A stretch of DNA of 64,000 bases. It comes from an uncultured Pseudomonadota bacterium (GTDB lineage Bacteria; Pseudomonadota; Gammaproteobacteria; Burkholderiales; JALYOK01). A program made the translations under genes and the position numbers. This document shows, one piece after another, positions 20,089 to 28,105 of this stretch (position 1 is the stretch's first letter; each line of letters opens with the position of its first letter). The notes under the pieces were generated by a model that was given only the letters and a program-made list of their open reading frames with translations, searched no databases and had not been told where the DNA came from. Location of the stretch: NCBI GenBank assembly GCA_902826775.1, contig CADEHE010000001.1:1-64000 (forward strand). The letters are read 5' to 3'.

Positions 20089-20331
20089 CTTAATCGCGGC
20101 ATTCTCCAATGCCATGTCGGCAAACATGCGCTTGAGCTTGGCATTCTCCGCTTCAAGCTCTTTAAGTCGCTTCAATTCCGCTATGCTCGCTCCGCCGTAC
20201 TTCGACTTCCACTTGTAGAACGTCGCATGACTGATGCCGTGTTTGCGCAGAATCTGCGCCACCGGCAGTCCCGCTTCGCCTTCCTTCAAGATCGCCACAA
20301 TCTGCGATTCGTTGAACCTCGACTTCTTCAT
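20065..20331 (-). CDS. IS3-family transposase OrfA
   Basis: 88 residues, apparently complete. It contains the HTH SQIVAILKEGEAGLPVAQILRKHGISHATFYKWKSKYGG and a leucine-zipper tail ELKRLKELEAENAKLKRM. It binds the element's ends with OrfB, but OrfB is truncated here, so the element cannot move by itself. It lies next to the integrase gene at the island end. Confidence 0.88.
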   Translation of the reverse strand: MKKSRFNESQIVAILKEGEAGLPVAQILRKHGISHATFYKWKSKYGGASIAELKRLKELEAENAKLKRMFADMALENAAIKEVLSRKL

Positions 20332-20457
20332 CCGACCTCCCTGGATTCGTCCATTCCACCAGAAAAGTCTACTTCTAAATCGTCTACCTAAAGGGGAAGC
20401 TTACGCACCACGTCGGCTTTGCCGCGTCAGCCGACACGCAGGGCCGATTAAGTCTCG

Positions 20458-21669
20458 TCACTTGCGATTTGCTTGGTTCACGCCAGCCGCCCCCAGAACA
20501 AAGTCCGTCACTTGTTGCATCGGCGCTCTCAGCCGCTCGACATCGTGCTGGATGTAGCCTTCGGTGACGTCCTGGGTCTTGTGATTCAACAGGCGTTTGA
20601 TACTGAAGTAGCTAAGCGTTGTTTCCAGGTTGTTGACGATCGTCGCAAAGGTTCTGCGGAGGTCATGCGGCGTGAACTGGATGCCGGACAGCGTTTCGAC
20701 TTCTTGTATTGCTTTCTTTGGCTCGGCGAGATAGCCGTGCTTGCCCGGTCCGGGAAACACGTATGGGCTTGTTGCACATTGTTTGCGCGCCAGCAGCATG
20801 CGATAAAGGAAGTCAGATAGCGGCAACGTGTGATCGTTCTTGTTCTTCGTTTGCGTAACGGTTAACGTGCGGGCAGCCAAATCGACGTTCTCCCAACGCA
20901 ACCGGGCGGCTTCTGATCGTCGGAGTCCGGTCAGAACAAGCAGTAGCAGGTAATCGCCCACCACCTTCCTGCTTTCCGGCAAAGATTGAACCGCCTTAAA
21001 CCAGGGTGCAATCTCGTGCGGCCGGATGAAGCTTTGCCGGCGCTCGATGCGGTACCAAGCTCTGGCGCTGGATAAGCGGCGTACCGGGTTATCTACCAGG
21101 AGTGCGCTGCCGTGCGTGTCTTCATACTTGTCTCGGGTGAAGTTGAGAATCGAGCGCAACACGCGCATCGCGAGATTGGCTTGTGACTGCGAGCTTTCAC
21201 CCAGCTTGGCGTGGCGGCGCTCCACCATGTCGCGCGTAATCGCGACAAACGGCTTCGACTTCCAGTCGGCAAAGCAGGTATCGAGAATGCGGCGGTAATC
21301 GTAAATGGTCTTAGGCGAGAGGTTCTTTCGGGCATCGAGGAAGGCGGAAAAGGCTTCCGCCAGCGTCACGGAGCGCATGCGCTCTTCACGGCGCTTATCT
21401 AAGCGGTTGACGCCGTTGACTAATTCGCCGAGAATCTTTTGCGCTTGCCGGCGCGCTTGATGGACGGTAAGGTCACTGACATCCGCTATTGCTATTCGTG
21501 CGACTCGGCTCTTTTGCTTGTCCCACTTATCGACTACGTAGGATTTTTTGCCGCTCGGAGTGATGCGCACGGCAAGCCCGGGCTGTTCAGTGTCCCGATA
21601 AAACACTTGCCCGGTACGAGGAGCGGACAGCTTTTCTATTGCGGTAAGCGTAAGTTTGAGGGTGGGCAT
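20458..21669 (-). CDS. tyrosine recombinase (island integrase)
   Basis: 403 residues. The N-terminal arm-binding domain (about 1-95: GLAVRITPSGKKSYVVDKW) is of the DUF4102/P4-integrase type and is followed by a SAM-like core-binding domain. The catalytic domain shows TGLRRSEAARLRW (first Arg), HDLRRTFAT (His-x-x-Arg), LLNHKTQDVT (second His) and the tyrosine in EGYIQHD. Such integrases insert islands at tRNA 3' ends. A tRNA-Thr 3' fragment lies about 190 bases upstream of the gene, oriented as an attachment site. The gene looks intact. Confidence 0.92.
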   Translation of the reverse strand: MPTLKLTLTAIEKLSAPRTGQVFYRDTEQPGLAVRITPSGKKSYVVDKWDKQKSRVARIAIADVSDLTVHQARRQAQKILGELVNGVNRLDKRREERMRSVTLAEAFSAFLDARKNLSPKTIYDYRRILDTCFADWKSKPFVAITRDMVERRHAKLGESSQSQANLAMRVLRSILNFTRDKYEDTHGSALLVDNPVRRLSSARAWYRIERRQSFIRPHEIAPWFKAVQSLPESRKVVGDYLLLLVLTGLRRSEAARLRWENVDLAARTLTVTQTKNKNDHTLPLSDFLYRMLLARKQCATSPYVFPGPGKHGYLAEPKKAIQEVETLSGIQFTPHDLRRTFATIVNNLETTLSYFSIKRLLNHKTQDVTEGYIQHDVERLRAPMQQVTDFVLGAAGVNQANRK

Positions 21670-21698
21670 TGTCTGACGAATCGTCAGTAGCGGCGCTC

Positions 21699-21968
21699 AT
21701 GTATAGGCCATGTATAGAATATTCTACGCAACTGGAGTTAACCAGTGCAAAGTGAAATTAAAGGATGTCATTTGTATCTCATTGAAATATTTATTATAAA
21801 CTGCAGGGCGCGACAAAAGCCAAGACGGACAACGAGTTGCAGAATTGCTTAAAAACTAATTTGTAATCAGTTGGTCGGGAGTTCAATTCTCTCTGCCGGC
21901 ACCAATAAATCAAAGAGTTATAGTATGGCGCAGAATAAAGGCTTCCATGTATAGGTCTTGTACAGAAC
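21699..21968. repeat. short repeats flanking the attachment site
   Basis: ATGTATAGGCC-ATGTATAGAA at 21699-21719 recurs imperfectly as ATGTATAGGTC-TTGTACAGAAC at 21947-21968, on either side of the tRNA fragment. Placement on both flanks of the core suits arm-type integrase sites. The DNA between (21770-21850) is AT-rich. Confidence 0.35.
21856..21904 (+). other. 3' part of tRNA-Thr(UGU), probable island attachment site
   Basis: The stretch contains an anticodon arm CTAA-TTTGTAA-TCAG (anticodon TGT, one stem mismatch), a T arm GGGAG-TTCAATT-CTCTC (21877-21893) and the acceptor strand TGCCGGC with A and CCA (21894-21904). There is no D arm or 5' acceptor strand upstream, so it is not a functional tRNA gene. 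It is the duplicated 3' end left by island insertion. Its orientation places the island to the left, and the intact tRNA should lie beyond the left window edge. Confidence 0.75.
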
Positions 21969-22029
21969 CCACGATGCTCTTACCTTGATCGGCCCGGCCC
22001 GCGGCCAAGGCCGTTTTAACTTGTTTCGC

Positions 22030-22213
22030 GTCGCAGTCCCCAGGCTCTGTCAAGCTCGGTAGTCTGCGTTGCCTCCACACCGCATTTCGTCAAAGGCGCT
22101 TGCGCAAGTTTTCTTAGGGTGTGGATTCTCCATCGGCCGCGAACTCTAACAACGTATAGGCCCCGTTCTCGCGCCAAAAATGGAATGCATAGGGACGGCA
22201 AAAGGCGACGCGG
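22030..22213. repeat. left copy of 184-bp direct repeat
   Basis: About 90 percent identical by eye to 26782-26961 in the same orientation. It covers the last 33 codons of the minus-strand gene ending at 22114 plus about 84 bases downstream. Confidence 0.9.
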
Positions 22214-22893
22214 AAGCCGTGCTGGTATTGTCCGTCTTGACCCGTATCCTTGCAGGGCACGGCGCTGCCGCCGACATCGTAGCAATCGCTCTGCCCCGTC
22301 GCCACCAAAGTTTTCAGCCCTTCGGCGCCGGCGAGATGGATGCGTGTTGCCCGGATCAGCTCGGCGCAATCCACTTTGATGAGCGGCAATTCTTCCACGC
22401 GCGCGTCGCGTATCAGAATGAATTGCCGCTGCGAGTTCTTCACCCGCGGCCGCACATGACCGTCCAACGCCTCCCACTTCCGAGCGCGCGCTTTGTCGCG
22501 CGCCCTGTAGGAGGAGGACCAGTACACGTCTGTGCGGCCGATCTTGATCGGATTGCCCGGCTCGATCGCCGGTCCACGCGCGCCAAAGTCGGTTAGCGTT
22601 GTCAGCTCATTGATATTCGGCAGCCGCCAATCGCCCGCCTGCGATCCGTCCTTAAGCCCGCAGCGCGCGCCACGCTCCGCGCTGAATGTGCGCGCAGTGT
22701 CCAGCGCGGCCTGCCAGGTTTGATTCCCCAAACAGGCGGGATCCGCCAGCCACACTAAACCGGTGCTGCGGTCGATCACCGTGCCGTTGTCCTGCCGCAC
22801 GTAGCCGCGCAGCGCTTCGGGTGCGACGCTTAGCGTGAGTACGTCGGCGGCGTAAGCGGCAGCGCCCCAGCACAACAGCGCGATGAGCAACAA
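22114..22893 (-). CDS. secreted DUF1566 (Lcl-type) protein
   Basis: 259 residues with a signal peptide (MLLIALLCWGAAAYAAD). The middle shows the DUF1566 pattern: VIDRSTGLVWLADPACLG, ALDTARTFSAERGARCGL, DWRLPNINELTTL and VYWSSSYRA. This domain is common in exported proteins, some of them surface or collagen-binding. The role here is unknown. The last 33 residues (VAFCRPYAF to GESTP) are nearly the same as the end of the unrelated protein at 26862-28076, through the long direct repeat. The native end of this gene may have been replaced. Confidence 0.75.
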   Translation of the reverse strand: MLLIALLCWGAAAYAADVLTLSVAPEALRGYVRQDNGTVIDRSTGLVWLADPACLGNQTWQAALDTARTFSAERGARCGLKDGSQAGDWRLPNINELTTLTDFGARGPAIEPGNPIKIGRTDVYWSSSYRARDKARARKWEALDGHVRPRVKNSQRQFILIRDARVEELPLIKVDCAELIRATRIHLAGAEGLKTLVATGQSDCYDVGGSAVPCKDTGQDGQYQHGFRVAFCRPYAFHFWRENGAYTLLEFAADGESTP

Positions 22894-23155
22894 CTTGGGA
22901 CTGCGCGAGTGCTATCACAGACTGAATGCCTTCACCCTACGGCGAGCGATGCAAAGCCCATGTTTATATCAGATCGCAACCGCGACATCTGCACAAAGGA
23001 AGGTGTACTCGCGTGGCTGCCGACACGCTCGTGGAAGCGATAGTCTCCGGCCTTAAGCTAGAGACCTCCGCTTTCGCGGGGGCGACCACTTAGTTGCGTG
23101 CTTTTATAGCCAGTGTACGGTTTCAGCCGCAACATCAGGCGCGCAAGCTTGCAGC

Positions 23156-23460
23156 TTACATCCGCGGCGTGACACTCACGCTGACCGCGATACGCTCGCC
23201 CGGATCGTAAGGCATCACGGTGGTGTAGCTACGGCCGCGATATTCGTAAGTCACTTCATAGCCGTTGACGTGCGATTGCCAATGATCGACCTTACGGCAG
23301 GTGCGCACCGGGCGCTCGACCACGCGCTCATAGTCGTCGTTGTCGATGCGATCGCCGACGATCGCGCCGGTGATCGCGCCGACTGCCGCAGCTGCGGTGC
23401 GGCCACGGCCTTTACCGATTTGCCCGCCGATCACGCCACCCGCGACGCCGCCGATGATCG
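23156..23460 (-). pseudogene. glycine-zipper outer-membrane protein, 5' truncated
   Basis: The minus strand encodes IIGGVAGGVIGGQIGKGRGR and AAAVGAITGAIVGDRI, a glycine-zipper 2TM segment, followed by the soluble tail HWQSHVNGYEVTYEYRGRSYTTVM usual for this SlyB-like family. The signal peptide and start are missing. Upstream of about base 23460 the strand is antisense to the SBP56 fragment, so the gene was cut at that junction. Confidence 0.75.
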
Positions 23461-23464
23461 CAAT

Positions 23465-24319
23465 TTCGACGTCGTCGGGCGCTGGGAGAACGACACCGCC
23501 GGCATGCATTTCAATTACGACTTTTGGTATCAGCCGCGCCACAACATCATGGTGTCTTCCGAATGGGCGGCGCCGAATACGTTCATGCCCGGTTTCGATC
23601 TGGAAGAAGTCGGCCATCTCAAATACGGGCGCCGTTTGCACTTCTGGGATTTTCAGCAAAAGCGCATCGCGCAAACGCACTATCTCGGCGAGGACGGACT
23701 GGTGCCGCTGGAAGTGCGCTTTCATCACAACCCCGATTCAACACACGGCTTTGTCGGCGCCGCGTTGTCGTCGAACGTGATTCATTGGTACAAAGAAAAA
23801 GACGAATGGATCGTCGAGAAAGTGATCGACGTAGAAAACATCCGTCATCCCGAGTGGCCGATTCCGGTGCCGGGCTTGATCACCGTCATCCTGATTTCGA
23901 TGGACGATCGTTTTCTCTACCTCTCCAACTGGTTGCACGGCGACATTCGCCAGTACGATATTTCCAATCCGTCGAAGCCGGTGTTGACCGGCCAAGTGTG
24001 GATGGGCGGCCTGCTCGGGCGCGCGCCGCAAGTCAACGGGCGCGACATCGCCGGCGGACCGCAGATGATCCAACTCTCGCTCGACGGCAAGCGGCTCTAC
24101 GTCACCACCTCGCTGTTCTCGACTTGGGACAATCAGTTCTATCCCGATATCCGCCACAAAGGCGGCTGCATGTTGATGATCGACTGCGATACAGAAGCCG
24201 GCGGGCTATCGATCAATCCGGATTTCTTCGTCGATTTCGGCAAAGAGCCGAACGGCCCGTCGCGCTGTCATGAGACGCGCTATCCGGGCGGCGACTGTAC
24301 CTCGGACATTTTTATTTAG
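23465..24319 (+). pseudogene. selenium-binding protein SBP56/methanethiol oxidase family, 5' truncated
   Basis: From FDVVGRWEND onward the frame encodes the C-terminal ~285 residues of SBP56: YDFWYQPRHNIMVSSEWAAP, DDRFLYLSNWLHGDIRQYDIS, GGPQMIQLSLDGKRLYVTTSLF, and the end GGDCTSDIFI, which matches the family's extreme C-terminus. The full protein is about 460 residues, so roughly the first 170 are absent. The 65 codons before FDVV are antisense to the glycine-zipper gene. The family oxidises methanethiol and needs copper. This copy should be inactive. It is followed by a ferredoxin and a CoA-binding protein on the same strand. Confidence 0.85.
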
Positions 24320-24328
24320 GGGCATGAC

Positions 24329-24709
24329 ATGGCGCGAAGCCCATTCCGCATCACGCTCGCCAATCGCAACGCCGCGTGCTACGCGGTCGATGCGCGCGAG
24401 ACGTTGCTCGAAGCGCTCGAACGCGCGGGCGTATCGTTACCGTACGGCTGCCGCTACGGTGGCTGCATCTCGTGCGCGGCGAAACTTGTTTCCGGTACGG
24501 TCGATCAACGCGCCGGCGTCGCACTCAATTCACGCCAACTTGCGGCGGGGTATGTGTTGCTGTGCGTCGCGCGTCCGCTCAGCGACTGCACGATGGAAGT
24601 CGGCGTCGAGAGCCACGGCCAGCTCTATCGCAACACTTTCAAAACGCCCACCGAGGCGGAAATTCTTGCGGCGGGCGCAACATTAAAACTCTCCGAGCAT
24701 CAGCCATGA
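24329..24709 (+). CDS. 2Fe-2S ferredoxin (plant/CDO reductase type)
   Basis: 126 residues. The cluster-binding loop reads CRYGGCISCAAKL (C-x4-C-x2-C) with the fourth cysteine in VLLCVARPL, all four ligands present. The short tail TPTEAEILAAG may contact a partner. The start ATG lies nine bases after the SBP56 stop, and the stop overlaps the next gene (ATGA). It would donate electrons to an oxygenase or reductase, but none is encoded here, so the partner is unknown. Confidence 0.88.
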   Translation: MARSPFRITLANRNAACYAVDARETLLEALERAGVSLPYGCRYGGCISCAAKLVSGTVDQRAGVALNSRQLAAGYVLLCVARPLSDCTMEVGVESHGQLYRNTFKTPTEAEILAAGATLKLSEHQP

Positions 24710-25155
24710 ATCACGACGAAGACTATCCGCCGGGCTACCTTTCCGGCATCTTGAAAGAAGTGAAAACCATCGCCATGGTCGGCGCGAGTTCCGATCCCGC
24801 CAAGTTCAGCTACGGTGTGCTGCGCGTGCTGCACGAAACCGGCTACGACATGATTCCGGTCAACCCGCGCGAAGCGGGCGGTGAAATTCGCGGCCTGCGC
24901 GTGTACGATTCGCTCGCCGCGATCGGCCGGCCGGTGGACATGGTGCAAGTGTTTCGCAACTCCGAAGCGCTGCTTGGCATCGCGCAGGAGGCGATCGCCA
25001 TCGGCGCGAAAGTGCTGTGGGCGCAACTCGGCGTGCGCAACGACGAAGCCGCGCGGCTGGCGGAAGCCGCCGGGATGAAGGTCGTCATGAATCGCTGCCC
25101 GAAGATCGAGCTGTTCCGCCCGTTCTGGAAACCGCGCTTGAATCAGCAGATCTAG
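24706..25155 (+). CDS. CoA-binding domain protein
   Basis: 149 residues from the ATG at 24706, overlapping the ferredoxin stop by four bases. The Rossmann-type CoA-binding domain shows TIAMVGASSDPAKFSYGV, YDMIPVNPREAGGEIRGLRVYDSLA and VLWAQLGVRNDEAARLAEAAGM, then NRCPKIE. Standalone members bind CoA in vitro, but their roles are poorly known. It forms one transcription unit with the SBP56 remnant and the ferredoxin. Confidence 0.88.
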   Translation: MNHDEDYPPGYLSGILKEVKTIAMVGASSDPAKFSYGVLRVLHETGYDMIPVNPREAGGEIRGLRVYDSLAAIGRPVDMVQVFRNSEALLGIAQEAIAIGAKVLWAQLGVRNDEAARLAEAAGMKVVMNRCPKIELFRPFWKPRLNQQI

Positions 25156-25169
25156 TCTCGCCACTCCAT

Positions 25170-26425
25170 GCGCATGCGCGCCGAATTGCCTACGCTGTGC
25201 CGAGTGCACGCATGAGAGGCTGGTGGCGTTCTCCTGCAAGCGGCGCGGATTCTGCCCTTCGTGCGGGGCACGGCGCATGGTGGAGAGCGCCGCCCACCTG
25301 GTCAATCACGTCATTCCACCGGTGCCGGTGCGCCAATGGGGGTCTCGTTTCCGATCGCGCTGCGCATCCTCTTCGCCGCTCATGCGCAACTGCTCACGCC
25401 GGTGTTGCAGATTATCCACCGCGTCATCGCCCGCTTTCTGATCAAGCAAGCGAAGCTCAAAGATAGCGAAGCCCAAATGGGTGCTGTCACGCTCATCCAG
25501 CGTTTTGGCTCGGCCGCCAATTTGAATATTCATCTCCATTGTCTCGTGCTCGACGGGGTGTATCGTAGCGAAGCGGGCGCGCCGGTGTTCCAGCAAGCGC
25601 GCGCTCCGAGCATCGAAGAGCTGCATGCTGTACTCGCCAAGATCATCACGCGCCTGATGCGACTGTTAACCCGCCAAGGCTATCTGATCGAAGAGCAGGG
25701 CATGCGCTATCTGGGCGAGATCGATGCCGATTGCGCGCTCACGCCCCTGCAGGCGGCTTCATGCACCTATCAGATCGCATTGGGGTCACGCGCAGGACAG
25801 AAGGTGCTGAGCTTGCGAAGCTTGCCCAGCACAGACGAGCGATCCACACCCGGGTTGTGCGCCAAGCTCCACGGCATCAGCCTGCACGCCGCGGTGCGCT
25901 GCGGCGCCGGTGAGCGCAAACAACTCGAGCACCTGTGCCGCTATATCACCCGCCCGGCCATCGCCAATGAACGGCTCAGGCGTAACGGCGCCGGCCAAGT
26001 GGTGCTGCAGCTCAAGAGCGCGTACCAGGATGGCACGAGCCATGTGGTCATGTCGCCGCTTCAGTTCATGCAACGCTTGGCCGCGCTGGTGCCGCGCCCA
26101 CGCTTACATCTAATCCGCTTCCACGGCGTGCTCGCCCCCCACGCCAAGCTGCGCGCGGCGATCGTGCCAGCGCCAGCGCACAGTACCACCCAGCACGCAG
26201 CCGAGCACGGGCATCATGCACCGGCGCGCATCAGTTGGGCGCGCTTACTCAAGCGCGTGTTCGATATCGACATCGAACTGCCCGAACTGCGGCGCTCGCT
26301 TGAAGATCATCGCCGCCATCGAGGAGCCGCCGGTGATCGTGAGAATCCTCGCTCATCTGGGACTGCCCACGCGCGCGCCGCCGCGCACACCGGCCCAGCG
26401 ACTCGATCTGTTCCAAGCGGCTTGA
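25170..26425 (+). pseudogene. IS91-type transposase, truncated and frameshifted
   Basis: The zinc-finger part CHECA...LVAFSCKRRGFCPSCGARRMVE begins near 25195 without the usual N-terminus. After PVRQW (about 25338) the reading moves to another frame with FPIALRILFAAH, NIHLHCLVLDGVY (the HxH metal motif of the HUH/Y2 nuclease) and CRYITRPAIANERL. Near 26280 it shifts again to CPNCGARLKIIAAIE and LGLPTRAPPRTPAQRLDLF, the IS91 C-terminus. At least two frameshifts and the missing start make it inactive. It inserted directly behind the CoA-binding gene. Confidence 0.85.
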
Positions 26426-26603
26426 TCCGTCAACCCAGAGCGGTTCTGCAATCGAGCCGGCGATGGCGCTCGCCCCGCGCTAGGCCAGCCGCCCAGCCGG
26501 CGCGAGATCAGCCGCTCAAGCGCATAATCAAGCCGAAACATCCCCGCAAACTGGAGTTTTTCACCCTCCACGACGGCGATGCAGGCGATTGACCGTTCAC
26601 TAG

Positions 26604-26627
26604 CCAAGCGATAGATTGATCGCTTGG
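26604..26627. mobile_element. terminal hairpin of the IS91-type element
   Basis: CCAAGCGAT (26604-26612) pairs with ATCGCTTGG (26619-26627) around AGATTG, followed by TGAAAAAGG. IS91 relatives end in short hairpins instead of inverted repeats. The position 180 bases past the transposase end suits this, though it could equally be a terminator. Confidence 0.45.
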
Positions 26628-26781
26628 TGAAAAAGGCGTTTGAAATGCCTATTCACAAATAGTTACATGATGGTTCGCGAATCTCCATCCCGTCGCAGCG
26701 CATGACGGCGGTGTACACAGCGTATGGCCACTGTAAAGCGCAGTGCACGTGTCGGATTCCCTGCGCCAACCGCGTTTTGGC

Positions 26782-26961
26782 GTCGCAGTTCCCCCTGTCA
26801 AGCACGGTAATCTGCGTTGCCTCCACACCGCATCCCGTCAACGCCGCTTGCGCAAGTTTTCTTAGGGTGTGGATTCTCCATCGGCCGCGAACTCTAACAA
26901 CGTATAGGCCCCGTTCTCGCGCCCAAAATAGAATGCATAGGGACGGCAAAAGGCAACGCGG
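26782..26961. repeat. right copy of the direct repeat
   Basis: Matches 22030-22213. It spans the last 33 codons of the gene ending at 26862 and about 80 bases beyond. Differences include single-base changes and a few short gaps outside the coding tail. Confidence 0.9.
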
Positions 26962-28076
26962 CGATCCTCTTCCGCTATCGTCTTGACGTTTGCGAGGCAT
27001 CGCTTTACGGTTGGAGTGAACAGACCCGGGACGATCGTAACAACGCCGGCCGCGTCAAGCTGGCGGCCCTCATAGAGGAATGGCACACGCAAGAACGTGG
27101 CGACATCCGCAGCCCGGCCGGACTTGAGCGCCGCTCGAAAGCGGATAAGGAACGCCTCGAAGGTTTCGCTTTCCGCGGTGGCCGTGCTGCGGGCGGCGGG
27201 AGCGACGTCGGAGGCGGTACCGGTGCGCTTGCCGTCGCTGGCGCCGAGCAGATCGCGCAAGCTACGGCCTCTCTCGTCCACGAGATCATCCACTACCCAG
27301 CGCTTCGCATCGTTTACCAGCACATAGTCAACGCGGCGTTTCGTGTTCGCGTCCGAAAAGTGGACCGGCACTACCGTCTTGTTCGCGCTAACGCGCACAG
27401 CACCGAGCGTGAATCGATCGGGATATTCTTGCGAGTCCGTAAACGGATCGCCGTTGATGTCCGGGACAGCATCATCCGCTTGCGGTACGGCCAGGTAGTC
27501 CGCAATGCGTGTTCGCAAGCCTGCGGAGAGGTAGGCGTTCTTGCGCGCGAGGCTTTCGCTTGTAAATGCCATGTCGTGTGTAAAGTGCGTTATCAGCAAC
27601 TCCTGAACGATTTCCGCAGGCGTGGACGCGGCTCGCGCCGCCCGCAGCGTCCACACCACGTTATCGAGGCCAAGCAGCAGATCGCCGCTAGCGGAGCGAT
27701 GAAAATCAAAGCCGCCATTCGTACAAGTAACGCGCAGCGTTGCCACCGGCGCCCCAGCGATGCCGAGGCGCTGCGCCGCACTGGCTGCGGGTGCCGGCAG
27801 GTTACCCTCAAAGAGATCCTCCGCCCCAACGAATATCCACTGGTACTTTGCGCCCTCGCAAGCCAGCGGCCGCGGCGCTACTACTCGCGCACTTTGGAAG
27901 CGAATCTCGCCCCCGCGGTAAGCCGGATTCACACGCGTGCCGGACGGCGCCCAGGGCGCGAGACGCGCACTGTCAATTCGCCACGCCTCGCGTGGCTGCC
28001 AAGTATCTGCGTATACGCTGCTAGCAGCGGTGAGGCACAGCGCCAACGCGGCGCGAAGCAGGTAAGTTTTTGACAT
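26862..28076 (-). CDS. secreted DUF3828-like protein
   Basis: 404 residues from the ATG at 28076, with GAGGAAAA eight bases upstream. A signal peptide ends at SSVYA. The region ~185-290 (TRIADYLAVPQ, DINGDPFTDSQEYPDRFTLG, VHFSDANTKRRVDYVLV, RWVVDDLVDERGRSLRDLL) resembles DUF3828, small exported domains of unknown role. A second, similar module may follow (FLIRFRAALKSGRAADVATFLRVPF). Its last 33 residues are shared with the DUF1566 protein at 22114. Here the tail fits the preceding sequence smoothly, so this gene is the likelier original owner. Confidence 0.75.
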   Translation of the reverse strand: MSKTYLLRAALALCLTAASSVYADTWQPREAWRIDSARLAPWAPSGTRVNPAYRGGEIRFQSARVVAPRPLACEGAKYQWIFVGAEDLFEGNLPAPAASAAQRLGIAGAPVATLRVTCTNGGFDFHRSASGDLLLGLDNVVWTLRAARAASTPAEIVQELLITHFTHDMAFTSESLARKNAYLSAGLRTRIADYLAVPQADDAVPDINGDPFTDSQEYPDRFTLGAVRVSANKTVVPVHFSDANTKRRVDYVLVNDAKRWVVDDLVDERGRSLRDLLGASDGKRTGTASDVAPAARSTATAESETFEAFLIRFRAALKSGRAADVATFLRVPFLYEGRQLDAAGVVTIVPGLFTPTVKRCLANVKTIAEEDRRVAFCRPYAFYFGRENGAYTLLEFAADGESTP

Positions 28077-28105
28077 CGCGTTTTCCTCTTGTCAATCATT
28101 CACGT

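Noticed and set aside
22016..22477. 153-residue minus-strand frame
   Set aside because: Lies in another frame across the DUF1566 gene and the direct repeat; composition is that of a shadow.
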